Below, one piece after another: positions 52,981 to 61,850 of a stretch of 64,000 nucleotides of DNA. Source of the DNA: Clostridium guangxiense. Lineage in GTDB: Bacteria > Bacillota > Clostridia > Clostridiales > Clostridiaceae. The notes below the pieces were generated by a model, which saw only the letters and a list, made by a program, of their open reading frames with translations, did no database searches and had not been told where the DNA came from. A program made the translations under genes and the position numbers. Position 1 is the stretch's first letter, and each line of letters begins with the position of its first letter. The stretch covers positions 1 through 64,000 of the forward strand of contig NZ_JAJNKE010000008.1 of assembly GCF_021043395.1 (NCBI RefSeq). Direction: 5' to 3'.

Positions 52981-53170
52981 ATTTTTCTTAGTAAAACGGA
53001 GAAAAATTTTCCTTGATTGTTGGGTAGGTTAAGGAATAGTATTGAAAGAACAGTTTAAATAAAATTCTATAAATCTTAGGGGTACATTTTGAAAAGAATT
53101 AGAACTTTTAAAATGTACCCCTCTAGATTTATTAATTTTATTTAATGTTCTGAAATATTATTTCTTAACC
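52981..53170 (+). repeat. Palindromic element, copy C
   Basis: Plus orientation: hairpin arms ATTTTT (52981-52986) and AAAAAT (53002-53007) with ACGGAG, then CCTTG, then a palindrome 53027-53170. Its ends are GGTTAAGGAATA / TATTTCTTAACC. The core TTTAAATAAAATTCTATAAA is identical to copy B, but the inner arm is GGGGTACATTTT, again complementary to its partner. The tip is shorter than in A and B. It lies between convergent thrC and pncB. Confidence 0.85.
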
Positions 53171-53173
53171 TTT

Positions 53174-54652
53174 TTACTCATTAAAGGTATCAGAGTAACC
53201 TTGAAGTAAATTGTGCTTTAAGTTCCAAAGCTTTGAAGATAAATCAACATAATAAGTATGAGGATTTTCAAGACGCAAAACTTCAGGCCAAAGCTTTTCT
53301 GTTTCTTTCTCTGCTATATCCCTTATTTCAAGTACATCAGGATTTTCATATTTTTGAACTCCAGCTTTAAATAATTGAACTCTTAAATCTTTTACATAAT
53401 AGTTTGTAAGCTTCTTCTTTTTCCAGGTATAAACTGGATCAAATATTACAAGAGGCTTGCCTTCATCTATTACTTCATCATCTAAAGCTATTAAGTCACC
53501 TACAGCTTTATCTGTTTTTTTGTCAAAAATTCTGTATATCTTTTTAAAGCCGGGAGTTGTTATTTTAGCTTCATTTTCGCTTATTTTAATTTTGGGAATT
53601 ATTTTACCATTGCTTTCAACAGCAACGAGCTTATATACACCACCAAAAACTGGTTCTGATTTTGCTGTTATAAGCCTTTCACCAACACCAAAGCTGTCAA
53701 TGCAGGCACCTTGTGTAAGAACATCTTCAATTATGTGCTCATCAAGGGAATTTGAAATTACAATCTTAGCATCTTCATAACCAGCATCATCAAGTGCTTT
53801 TCTACATAACTTTGTCAAATAAGTTATATCTCCACTATCTATTCTTATTCCAGCAGGCCTTATTCCCTGTGGTTTTAATATTTCATCAAAAACCTTTATA
53901 GCATTTGGAAGTCCAGACTTAAGCACATTATAAGTGTCAATTAAAAGTAGACAATTATTTGGGTAAACTTCAGCCCAAGCTTTAAAAGCTTCGTATTCAG
54001 TATCAAATAACTGTATCCAGCTGTGTGCCATTGTTCCTACAGCATTTATACCAAACATCTGCTCAGAAATTGTACATGCGGTTGAGCTGCAGCCACCTAT
54101 TACAGCAGATCTTGCACCATATATTGCAGCATCATAACCTTGTGCTCTTCTAGAACCAAATTCCATAACAGGTCGTCCTTTAGCAGCACGGCATATTCTA
54201 TTTGCTTTTGTTGCAATTAAAGTTTGATGATTAATAGTTAACAGTACCATGGTTTCAACAAGTTGTGCCTGAATTGCAGGACCTTTTACAGTTACAATAG
54301 GTTCACCTGGAAAAACAGGATAGCCTTCTGGAACTGCCCATACATCACAGGAAAATTTGAAATCTGATAAATAAGTTAAAAATTCCTCTGAAAAATCACC
54401 CTTGCTTCTTAAATATTCTATATCATCATCAGTGAATTTTAAAGCTGACAGATACTCTACTAGCTGTTGAACGCCTGCCATTATGCAGTATCCACCGTTA
54501 TCTGGGATTTGTCTAAAAAACATGTCGAAATAAGTTGTTTTGTTTCCAAGTTTTTTATCTAAGTATCCATTTCCCATAGTTAGTTCGTAAAAATCAACAA
54601 GCATAGTTAGATTACGTTCATTTCTTACATCAAAGTTCTTTCTATATTCCAT
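53174..54652 (-). CDS. pncB: Nicotinate phosphoribosyltransferase
   Basis: Salvages nicotinate with PRPP to nicotinate mononucleotide for NAD synthesis. 492 residues; blocks LTMLVDFYELTMGNGYLD at the start, FGSRRAQGYDAAIYGARSA (about 165-185) and GIRIDSGDITYL (about 280-291) are typical of the long Firmicute PncB. The inner ATG at 54652 is chosen because GGGAGAT lies 7 bp before it; an ATG at 54670 precedes that site. Confidence 0.94.
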   Translation of the reverse strand: MEYRKNFDVRNERNLTMLVDFYELTMGNGYLDKKLGNKTTYFDMFFRQIPDNGGYCIMAGVQQLVEYLSALKFTDDDIEYLRSKGDFSEEFLTYLSDFKFSCDVWAVPEGYPVFPGEPIVTVKGPAIQAQLVETMVLLTINHQTLIATKANRICRAAKGRPVMEFGSRRAQGYDAAIYGARSAVIGGCSSTACTISEQMFGINAVGTMAHSWIQLFDTEYEAFKAWAEVYPNNCLLLIDTYNVLKSGLPNAIKVFDEILKPQGIRPAGIRIDSGDITYLTKLCRKALDDAGYEDAKIVISNSLDEHIIEDVLTQGACIDSFGVGERLITAKSEPVFGGVYKLVAVESNGKIIPKIKISENEAKITTPGFKKIYRIFDKKTDKAVGDLIALDDEVIDEGKPLVIFDPVYTWKKKKLTNYYVKDLRVQLFKAGVQKYENPDVLEIRDIAEKETEKLWPEVLRLENPHTYYVDLSSKLWNLKHNLLQGYSDTFNE

Positions 54653-54784
54653 AAAAAAATCTCCCATCATAAACTAAATAGGCTAATCATAGTTTATTTA
54701 TTTTTAAACAAGCATGCCCTACATTTAATCATGCGAGCATGTTTATTATATATTTTAATACCATATCGTTATTATTACAATACT

Positions 54785-54798
54785 TTTGTATATACAAA
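54785..54798. promoter_or_regulatory. Perfect palindrome upstream of pncB
   Basis: TTTGTATATACAAA, a 14-bp perfect dyad about 135 bp before the pncB start, between pncB and repeat D. Possible binding site for a dimeric regulator. Nearer to pncB, TAAACTA...TAGTTTA (54670-54696) is a further dyad. Confidence 0.3.
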
Positions 54799-54831
54799 GA
54801 ATATTCTAAGGATATTGTAACCAAGCATTTA

Positions 54832-54920
54832 GCGAGTTATTAAAATATCTTAGGATTTTACGATTTTTCCACCTTAAATTTATAGAGTTTTTTTAATGTT
54901 AGAAAGCATTGTTACTTACC
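54832..54920 (+). repeat. Palindromic element, half copy D
   Basis: It begins GCGAGTTATTAAAATATC and ends GCATTGTTACTTACC. It is nearly identical to the 3' arm of copy A read in the same sense, but the 5' arm, tip start and leading hairpin are missing. Its end supplies the last six codons of larA. Confidence 0.8.
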
Positions 54921-56203
54921 TTAATCTTAGGGAGAGTGTTAGCAGCCTGTGGCATAAGGGTGATTGCGGCATCTTTGCTGTTTGTTTTATAAGCTAGCTC
55001 TAAAGCTTCCTCTATGGTTTTAACAACGGTTACGTTTGTCCTTTTAAGTAAATCGGGATTTAAAGAAGATACTAAAATGACATTGAACTTATCTGCACTT
55101 TCGCAGAAATAGTAGCCAACGTATTTTGAAATGCTGTATTTATTTCTAAGATCCTTTTCCCTTTCCTCTGAGGTATCAAAGTTCAAAAGCATAGATTGCA
55201 TTTCTTCGTCGCCGCCAAGACCTTCACTACATTCAGATAAAATTATGACTGTACCATTATCTTTGGTTGCTGTTCTAGCATTTATCATGGTTTTTATAGA
55301 TTGATATAAATTAATGTCTTTTGGATATCCTCCAGCGGTGGCAATGGTAATATCGGCTTTTTTAGATATGTTAACACCGTCCTTATCATCTACCATCTGA
55401 CGTCCTTTAGCATGTGCAGATATGTAATTCCCGGATACTGCACCAACAATATTACCATCCTTATCTACTACTACGTTAAACATAAAATCAGGTTTTACAA
55501 AGCTTGCAGCCTCAAGCATGTCTATATGTACAGGATTATTTTCTATGTTTCCAGAACGAACAGTTGGGTAAGTCCCGCCTCCAAAATCCTTGCTTAAGGA
55601 CAAAGCGTGATTTGCCATTATTGTTTCATAAGAAGCTATCCCTGGAAGTATAGTTTTCTTACCGCCACTCCAGCCAACTAGAAAGTGATATATTATTCCA
55701 CCAGTTATAACGATATGATCACAATTTAATGCTATTTTATTTATTGAAACTGGTGTGCCATAGTTGGTTTTGCCTAAATAAACTAAGCTATCTTTGTCAA
55801 GGCAGTCATGATCAATTACCTTAAATCTTTTAGAAAGCTCTTTTCCTAAAAGTTTTTCATGTTCTTCAGCTGTTTGTCTTCTATGAGTTCCTGTAGCGGA
55901 TAAAAAAGTTATATCCTTGTCTTGCACTCCACCAGCATTTATTTCGTCTACAAGGTGAGAAAGATACTTATCTGTTCTTTGCCATGCTCTTGTTACATCT
56001 GGTATGACTATACAAACAGTTTCCCCAGAATGTACTAATTCTTTTAATCTAGCACTATCTGTTGGGTGTTCTATTGCATCCTGTATAATTTGATCTTCTG
56101 ATTTTGTAACTTCAAATTTATTGCTTTTTATTACTTGAATTACGTTTTTTTCATGTACCGGAATATCTATTTCTAAATTTCCGTATTTCATTTTTTTGTC
56201 CAT
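54899..56203 (-). CDS. LarA family nickel-dependent lactate racemase homologue
   Basis: 434 residues. Two-domain LarA/DUF2088 layout: CIVIPDVTRAW (about 78), LSATGTHRRQTAEEH (about 110, catalytic His region), DHDCLDKDS, and the cofactor-lysine region VGWSGGKKTILPG (about 180). LarA uses a nickel-pincer nucleotide made by LarB, LarC and LarE, none of which is in the window. The substrate may be lactate or another 2-hydroxy acid. The C-terminal VSNNAF is encoded inside repeat D. Confidence 0.82.
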   Translation of the reverse strand: MDKKMKYGNLEIDIPVHEKNVIQVIKSNKFEVTKSEDQIIQDAIEHPTDSARLKELVHSGETVCIVIPDVTRAWQRTDKYLSHLVDEINAGGVQDKDITFLSATGTHRRQTAEEHEKLLGKELSKRFKVIDHDCLDKDSLVYLGKTNYGTPVSINKIALNCDHIVITGGIIYHFLVGWSGGKKTILPGIASYETIMANHALSLSKDFGGGTYPTVRSGNIENNPVHIDMLEAASFVKPDFMFNVVVDKDGNIVGAVSGNYISAHAKGRQMVDDKDGVNISKKADITIATAGGYPKDINLYQSIKTMINARTATKDNGTVIILSECSEGLGGDEEMQSMLLNFDTSEEREKDLRNKYSISKYVGYYFCESADKFNVILVSSLNPDLLKRTNVTVVKTIEEALELAYKTNSKDAAITLMPQAANTLPKIKVSNNAF

Positions 56204-56260
56204 AATAGCCCTCTTTTCATAAATGTTATAATTGTATTAAAGAAAAAACGAGTATAAAAT

Positions 56261-56321
56261 TTAACTTATATATTTGTGAAGAGACTTAGCATGGATGAGT
56301 CTTTCAGAATATATAAGTTAA
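56261..56321 (-). promoter_or_regulatory. Large stem-loop in the larA 5' region
   Basis: A perfect 14-bp outer stem (TTAACTTATATATT, 56261-56274, with 56308-56321) encloses an inner GAGACT/AGTCTT stem. It lies about 58 bp before the larA start and has no adjacent T run. Regulatory leader or operator; class unknown. Confidence 0.4.
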
Positions 56322-56371
56322 TAATTAAACTGCTTTTCTTATATACAAATATAAAATAATTATTTAAATTT

Positions 56372-56395
56372 TACTACTGACGAGTAGTATGTCAA
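56372..56395 (-). promoter_or_regulatory. Operator-like dyad next to a -35 element upstream of larA
   Basis: TACTACT GACG AGTAGTA (56372-56389) is a perfect 7-bp dyad. It begins right after a minus-strand TTGACA (56395-56390), so it would lie in the promoter spacer. The matching -10 is weak (A/T-rich). The pattern suits a TetR-type repressor. Confidence 0.35.
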
Positions 56396-56501
56396 TAGAA
56401 AATATAAAAAAATAAAAAACTATTAAAAAATAGCACATATGTTATCTAAAATGAAAAAAATGCACATAATTAATGTAGAATATATATTATAAGGAGAAAT
56501 T

Positions 56502-58502
56502 ATGAAATACAAATTAGATGATTCACAAAAGAATGCAGTTATTGCAAATGAAAAGAATATACTTGTTGTTGCAGCGCCTGGTTCTGGAAAGACGCTTGTT
56601 ATAATAAATAGAACTGCATATTTGATAAAAAATAGAGGGATATCACCTAAAAATATCATTGTTATAACTTTTACTAAAGCCGCAGCTAAAAATATGAAAG
56701 AAAGGTATATTAAGATTTATGGAGAAAAGTATACACCTTTTTTTGGAACCTTTCATGGCTTGTTTTATAAAATATTGAAAAGATACAAGGGAAGCATAAA
56801 AATAATTGAGGAGTATGAAAAGTACAGACTTATTCGAGGTATTTTATTAAAGTATATGGACGAAATAAGTGATGATAAAATAAAAGAAGTTGTAAATGAT
56901 ATATCTTTGATGAAAAGCAGGCAGGAAGCTATAAACGATTTTAAATCCCATGTCGATTTAGAGGTTTTTAAGGAATGTGTTGAAGGCTATAATAGATATA
57001 AAGAAGAAAATGAACTTATGGATTTTGATGATTTACAGATAGAATGCATAAAATTATTTAAGGAAAATAAAAAGCTTCTTCAAGGTTATGGCAAGCTTTT
57101 TAAGCATATTTTAGTAGATGAATTTCAAGATGTAGATTCGCTTCAAATAGAACTTCTTAAAATGTTTAATGATACAAGTAACATATATGCAGTTGGTGAT
57201 GAGGATCAGTGCATTTATTCCTTTAGAGGTTCAAAACCTGAATGTATGGTGGAGTTTCAAAATATATTTAATGGTGGACAGAAGGAGTATTTAAATACTA
57301 ATTACAGAAGTGTAAATAATATTATTGAAATATCAAAGAAACTTATAGGTAATAACATTATGAGAAACTCAAAAGATATAAATTCATTTAAGAGCTCTAA
57401 TGGAAACATAACTGTTATTAATAGTAAAAATGAAAATGGTGAAGCGGAAAAAATAACCTTGGAAATACATAAGATAAAGGCGGCATCGGGGTGTAATTAT
57501 TCTGACATCGCTGTGCTTTATAGAACTAATGTGGAAAGTAGAAGTTTAATTGATAGTTTTATAAGAAGAAATATTCCTTTTACATTTTTAGACAGAGAGT
57601 ATAATTTTTTTCAACATTTTATATGTAAGGATTTAATCGCATATTTAAAACTCAGCATAGATGGATGTAACAGAGAAAGTTTTCTTAGGATAATAAATAA
57701 ACCTTTTAGATATATTAGTAAACTTGCACTTGAAAAAATTAGAAGAGGGACTTATAAGGAAAATTGTTTCGATGCATTAAAGGACATAGATGATATTCCT
57801 GTTTTTCAACTGAACGCTATAGATAAGCTTAAAAAGGACATAGTTTCATTAAATAAGATGTCGCTTTTAAGTGCGGTGCAGTATATTATTTCGGACTTGG
57901 GATATGCCGATTATGTAAAAGAGTATTCAACAAAGTATGGAATTGATGTAAATGAGCTTAATGATATAATGGAGGAATTTAAAAGTTCTTGTGAAGGTTA
58001 CAGTACTATAATCACTTTTTTAGTCCATGTTGATAAAGTAGCAGAGACGATGAAGAAGGGTAGATTTTGTAGGGATGAAGATAGAGTAATTTTAAGTACT
58101 ATACATGGCGTAAAGGGTATGGAATTTAAAAATGTATTTATAGTAAACTGCGTGGAGGATAACATTCCACATAAAAATAGTATTCCAGATAATATTGAAG
58201 AGGAAAGAAGACTTTTTTATGTTGGAATTACAAGGGCAATAGATAACTTGTGGCTTTGCATAACAAATGAGGTAAAGGGTAGTGTGAGAAAGCCCTCGAG
58301 ATTTATAGCAGAATGTAAACTTCAAGAAAACGGAGTAGAACTTGCCTTTAAAAAGGGAGATATCGTGGAGCATATGGCTTTTGGTAGAGGAAAGATAGTA
58401 AATATGACTGCTGAGGTTACGGAAATTCAGTTTGAAAATGCGGTGAGGAAGTTTGATACTACGGTGCTGGTTAATTGTGATTTGGTTAAAAAAGTATACT
58501 GA
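56502..58502 (+). CDS. UvrD/PcrA-type superfamily 1 DNA helicase
   Basis: 666 residues. Motif I AAPGSGKT (about 24-31), motif II LVDEFQDVDS (about 206), motif III GDEDQCIYSFRG, motif IV NYRS, motif V STIHGVKGMEFKNVFI (about 530) and motif VI FYVGITRA (about 570). A short C-terminal Tudor-like domain (FKKGDIVEHMAFGRGKIV) resembles that of PcrA. Shorter than PcrA (about 740), so probably an extra UvrD-like helicase in repair rather than the essential one. AAGGAG precedes the ATG. Confidence 0.9.
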   Translation: MKYKLDDSQKNAVIANEKNILVVAAPGSGKTLVIINRTAYLIKNRGISPKNIIVITFTKAAAKNMKERYIKIYGEKYTPFFGTFHGLFYKILKRYKGSIKIIEEYEKYRLIRGILLKYMDEISDDKIKEVVNDISLMKSRQEAINDFKSHVDLEVFKECVEGYNRYKEENELMDFDDLQIECIKLFKENKKLLQGYGKLFKHILVDEFQDVDSLQIELLKMFNDTSNIYAVGDEDQCIYSFRGSKPECMVEFQNIFNGGQKEYLNTNYRSVNNIIEISKKLIGNNIMRNSKDINSFKSSNGNITVINSKNENGEAEKITLEIHKIKAASGCNYSDIAVLYRTNVESRSLIDSFIRRNIPFTFLDREYNFFQHFICKDLIAYLKLSIDGCNRESFLRIINKPFRYISKLALEKIRRGTYKENCFDALKDIDDIPVFQLNAIDKLKKDIVSLNKMSLLSAVQYIISDLGYADYVKEYSTKYGIDVNELNDIMEEFKSSCEGYSTIITFLVHVDKVAETMKKGRFCRDEDRVILSTIHGVKGMEFKNVFIVNCVEDNIPHKNSIPDNIEEERRLFYVGITRAIDNLWLCITNEVKGSVRKPSRFIAECKLQENGVELAFKKGDIVEHMAFGRGKIVNMTAEVTEIQFENAVRKFDTTVLVNCDLVKKVY

Positions 58503-58574
58503 TCATCAGTGTATAAATACATTCCTTTTTAAAGTAGGAGATTGAGCTTTTTTAAATTTTCCTACCTAAAAGAA

Positions 58575-58634
58575 AGCCATCGGCTTAGTTGAGGTTGTTA
58601 AACTAAGATGGACAACTTCAATAAGTTGATGGCT
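58575..58634. terminator. Long hairpin between convergent genes
   Basis: AGCCATC (58575-58581) with GATGGCT (58628-58634), continued by TTGAGGTTG with CAACTTCAA. A T-rich stretch lies on the right. It likely ends transcription from both sides. Confidence 0.6.
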
Positions 58635-58668
58635 ATTTATTTAACTTCATTAATTTGATAAAAATAGT

Positions 58669-59424
58669 TTATTCAGATATGATTAGGTTTATCATATTTT
58701 TTTTAATAAAGTCTACATATTCACTAGGTGGAGTTTTATCTGTTATTAAATAGTCTATATCGCTCAAATTACAATAGGTTATTAAAGAGCAAACATCGAA
58801 TTTTGAATAATCAGCTAGTACAAATACCTTATTGCTTTTTTTTACAGCCATTTTTTTTATCTCTCCCTCAAGAGGAGAAGAATTTGTAATTCCATTAGTT
58901 GTTGATATACCTGTAGTGGCCATAAATGCTTTGTTTATATTATAATTTTTGAGCAAATTTAGTGAATCTATTCCTGCAAAAGAATTGGTTTCTCTAACCA
59001 AGGTACCTCCAGTAGAGATTATATTTAAATTTTCATATTTAGTGGAGTTTGTGATGAAAATTAAATTGTTAGTTATTATAGTTAGATTGTTTTTATCCTT
59101 TAGAAAATCCACCATATTTACTGTGGTTGTGCCAGAGTCTATAAATATTATGTCTCCATCATTAACAAAATTTGAAGCTGCTTTAGCTATTAAGGTTTTA
59201 GAAAAACTATTCTTTATTTGTCTTTCATTAAAAGGTACTAGCGAATTGAAGTTAACAGATACTCCTCCATATACCTTTTTTATATTTCCTCTTTTGATTA
59301 ACTCTTGAATATCTCTTCTTATAGTATTTTTAGAGACTTTAAAAATATCAGTTAGTTTATCAAGGGTCACAGTATCATTTTCTAAAACATACTCTTCTAT
59401 TTGGTTCATTCTCGTTGATTTCAT
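58669..59424 (-). CDS. iolR: DeoR family repressor, probable IolR
   Basis: 251 residues. The N-terminal DeoR helix-turn-helix (LDKLTDIFKVSKNTIRRDI, about 19-37, then GNIKKVYGGV) is followed by the DeoRC sensor domain with DGDIIFIDSGTTT (about 95) and TTGISTTNGIT. Divergent from the inositol operon, whose promoter holds five repeats matching the known IolR site. The inducer in Bacillus is 2-deoxy-5-keto-gluconate 6-phosphate, the substrate of IolJ encoded nearby. The name rests on context. Confidence 0.82.
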   Translation of the reverse strand: MKSTRMNQIEEYVLENDTVTLDKLTDIFKVSKNTIRRDIQELIKRGNIKKVYGGVSVNFNSLVPFNERQIKNSFSKTLIAKAASNFVNDGDIIFIDSGTTTVNMVDFLKDKNNLTIITNNLIFITNSTKYENLNIISTGGTLVRETNSFAGIDSLNLLKNYNINKAFMATTGISTTNGITNSSPLEGEIKKMAVKKSNKVFVLADYSKFDVCSLITYCNLSDIDYLITDKTPPSEYVDFIKKNMINLIISE

Positions 59425-59670
59425 AGGCTTTCTCCTTTTGACAAAGTCTCATAAATATATTTATTGTGTAGAATAAATGTTTTTATGATGTAATTTGAAA
59501 TTTTATTACTATTGAGTAAGTTCAAGTCTTTATACTATATATTATACATTAAAATTCATAAAAGTAAACAATTAATTGGTGGATTTAGTTACAATATAGC
59601 CAAAACATACTCATAAAGTTGCTAAGAATACAATAAAAATAAAAAAATATCAAAAAAATCGTGGGAATTA

Positions 59671-59699
59671 TTGACAACGTAATGCCACAGTGATAATAT
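59671..59699 (+). promoter_or_regulatory. Promoter of the inositol operon
   Basis: TTGACA (59671-59676), 17-bp spacer, TAATAT (59694-59699) with TGA before it. 130 bp upstream of the first gene; the operator repeats begin immediately after the -10. Confidence 0.65.
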
Positions 59700-59795
59700 A
59701 TAACCAAACGTAATTACAATATAACCAAAACATAATTATGAAATAATCAATACATAATTATAATATAACCATAATATAATTATAATATAACGATG
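59699..59795 (+). promoter_or_regulatory. Five tandem 22-bp operator repeats (IolR-type)
   Basis: TAACC (or TAATC, TAACG) recurs at 59701, 59722, 59744, 59766 and 59788: spacings 21, 22, 22, 22. The best unit, ATAACCAAAACATAATTAT (59721-59739), contains TAACCAAAACA, a 10/11 match to the Bacillus IolR motif WRAYCAADARD as I recall it. One more copy, TAGCCAAAACA, stands alone at 59597, upstream of the -35. The rest of the gap 59425-59670 is AT-rich without further features. Confidence 0.65.
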
Positions 59796-59828
59796 CAGTG
59801 ATAAATATAATGAGGAGAGGGTGAATAA

Positions 59829-60983
59829 ATGAGTAATTTATTTTTGATGCCAAGGTATGCTTTCACAGGAGAAGGAGCTTTAAATACAGCAGGTGAAAAA
59901 ATAAAATCACTTGGTAGTAAAGCTTTAATTATAACAGATGATGTTATGATGAAATTAGGAAGTGTGAACAATGTTACAAGCTTATTGGAAAAAGAAAATG
60001 TAGAGTTTTTTATTTATCATGAAGTAAATGGTGAACCTACTGATATTATGGTTAACAATGGAATTAAGAAATATAAAGAGGAAGATTGCGATTTCTTAAT
60101 AGCATTAGGGGGAGGTAGTCCTATTGATACAGCAAAAGCTGTGGGAGCAATGATAACTAATTCTGGCAATATAAATGATTATCTAGGAAAAGTAATACAA
60201 AAAGAAACACCTCCACTGGTTGCTATACCAACAACAGCAGGAACAGGTTCAGAGGCAACTCAATTTACTATAATAACTGATACCAATAGAAATATAAAAA
60301 TGCTTTTGAAAGGACCTTATTTGATTCCAACTGTTGCAGTCATAGATCCTATTTTTACAATGACATCTCCAAAAAGTGTTACTTCTGCAACAGGACTTGA
60401 TGCATTAACTCATGCAATTGAGTCATATACATCAAAACTTGCACAACCTATGTCTGAAATGTTTTCAATTTCTGCCGTAAAAAAGATATTTAATAATTTG
60501 CTTGAAGCTTATAACAATGGAACTAATGTTAAAGCAAGAACAGAAATGTCCATAGCAGCACTTCAAGCTGGAATAGCATTTAATAACGCTTCAGTTACTA
60601 TAGTACATGGCATGAGTAGACCAATAGGAGCTCTTTTTCATGTGCCACATGGCCTTTCTAATGCAATGCTTCTTACAGACTGCTTAAAGTTTGCGTTACC
60701 TGGTGCTCCTGATAAGTTTTGTGATCTTGCAAAAGCCGTTCAAATATATAAAGACGGAATGAGTGATATAGAGGCTGGTCAGGCATTTATAGATAAAGTG
60801 GGAAAGCTGTGCTTTGATTTACATGTACAAAGTTTAGAAGAGTTTGGAGTAGATAAAAATAGATTTTTCAATAGCTTAGACAAAATGGCAGAAGATGCAC
60901 TAGCTAGTGGAAGCCCACAAAATACAAGAAGAGAAGTAAAGAAAGAAGATATAATATGCATATATAAAGGATTGTGGAATTGA
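59829..60983 (+). CDS. Iron-containing alcohol dehydrogenase in the inositol operon
   Basis: 384 residues, group III Fe-ADH. NAD-binding GGGSPIDTAKA (about 95-105), PTTAGTGSEAT (about 137) and metal ligands Asp/His in GLDALTHAIESY (about 193) and HGMSRPIGALFHVPHG (about 262-277). As first gene of the iol operon it probably reduces an aldehyde of this pathway, e.g. malonate semialdehyde to 3-hydroxypropionate, or recycles NADH through another aldehyde. Substrate inferred from context only. GAGGAGAGGG precedes the ATG. Confidence 0.85.
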   Translation: MSNLFLMPRYAFTGEGALNTAGEKIKSLGSKALIITDDVMMKLGSVNNVTSLLEKENVEFFIYHEVNGEPTDIMVNNGIKKYKEEDCDFLIALGGGSPIDTAKAVGAMITNSGNINDYLGKVIQKETPPLVAIPTTAGTGSEATQFTIITDTNRNIKMLLKGPYLIPTVAVIDPIFTMTSPKSVTSATGLDALTHAIESYTSKLAQPMSEMFSISAVKKIFNNLLEAYNNGTNVKARTEMSIAALQAGIAFNNASVTIVHGMSRPIGALFHVPHGLSNAMLLTDCLKFALPGAPDKFCDLAKAVQIYKDGMSDIEAGQAFIDKVGKLCFDLHVQSLEEFGVDKNRFFNSLDKMAEDALASGSPQNTRREVKKEDIICIYKGLWN

Positions 60984-60993
60984 GGCGAAGCTT

Positions 60994-61839
60994 ATGTCAT
61001 TAGAAAAATTAGAAAATTTACTAACTAAAGCAGATAAAAAAGGTTATGGAGTAGGAGCTTTTAGCATTGCAAATATGGAAATGGTAATGGGAGTTATAAA
61101 GGCGGCAGAAGAATTAAATGCACCTATTATACTTCAAATTGCAGAAGTAAGATTACCTTATTCTCCGCTTCAATTAATAGGACCTGTTATGATGAAAGCA
61201 GCAATCAATGCTAAAGTTCCTGTGGCAGTGCATTTGGATCATGGTATTAGTATGGAATGCATAATGGAGGCTCTTAAGTTAGGATTTACTTCTGTTATGA
61301 TGGATGGATCAAAATATCCATTAGAGAAAAACATAAATTTGACAAAACAAGTTATAAAGGAAGCAAATAAATATGGGGCTTCTGTAGAAGCTGAAATAGG
61401 AAGGGTTGGTGGAAGTGAAGACGGCTCTGAAAAAATATCGGCCATGTATACTAATCCCCGTGAAGCGAAAAAATTCTTTGAAGAAACGGGCGTAAATGCA
61501 CTGGCTGTAGGAATTGGAAATGCCCATGGAGTATACAAGGGTTCACCTAATTTAAATTTTGAAGTGCTTAAAGATGTAGATGAGAATGTAAACGTACCAC
61601 TAGTACTCCATGGAGGATCAGGTATAAGTGCTGATGATTTTAGAAAATGTGTATCTTTGGGAATCAGAAAGATAAATATAGCAACTGCTACATTTATGTC
61701 TGTCGCTAGAAATGTAAAGGCGCTTTGTGAAAAATGTGACAGCGTTGATTATTTTAAATTGCATGAAGCTGAGATTAATGGCGCTTACCTAAATGCAAAG
61801 AAGCATATTGAAATATTTGGAACTGAAAATAAAGCGTAG
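60994..61839 (+). CDS. iolJ: 6-phospho-5-dehydro-2-deoxy-D-gluconate aldolase (class II)
   Basis: Class II, zinc-dependent FBA-like aldolase, 281 residues. Zinc ligands are in AVHLDHG (about 78-84), EAEIGRVGG (Glu, about 133) and VLHGGSG (about 205). GFTSVMMDGSKYP is typical. In the inositol pathway it splits DKGP into dihydroxyacetone phosphate and malonate semialdehyde. Placement between Fe-ADH and iolC supports IolJ over a glycolytic FBA. GAGGCGAAG upstream. Confidence 0.85.
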   Translation: MSLEKLENLLTKADKKGYGVGAFSIANMEMVMGVIKAAEELNAPIILQIAEVRLPYSPLQLIGPVMMKAAINAKVPVAVHLDHGISMECIMEALKLGFTSVMMDGSKYPLEKNINLTKQVIKEANKYGASVEAEIGRVGGSEDGSEKISAMYTNPREAKKFFEETGVNALAVGIGNAHGVYKGSPNLNFEVLKDVDENVNVPLVLHGGSGISADDFRKCVSLGIRKINIATATFMSVARNVKALCEKCDSVDYFKLHEAEINGAYLNAKKHIEIFGTENKA

Positions 61840-61850
61840 GGGGGATAAAA

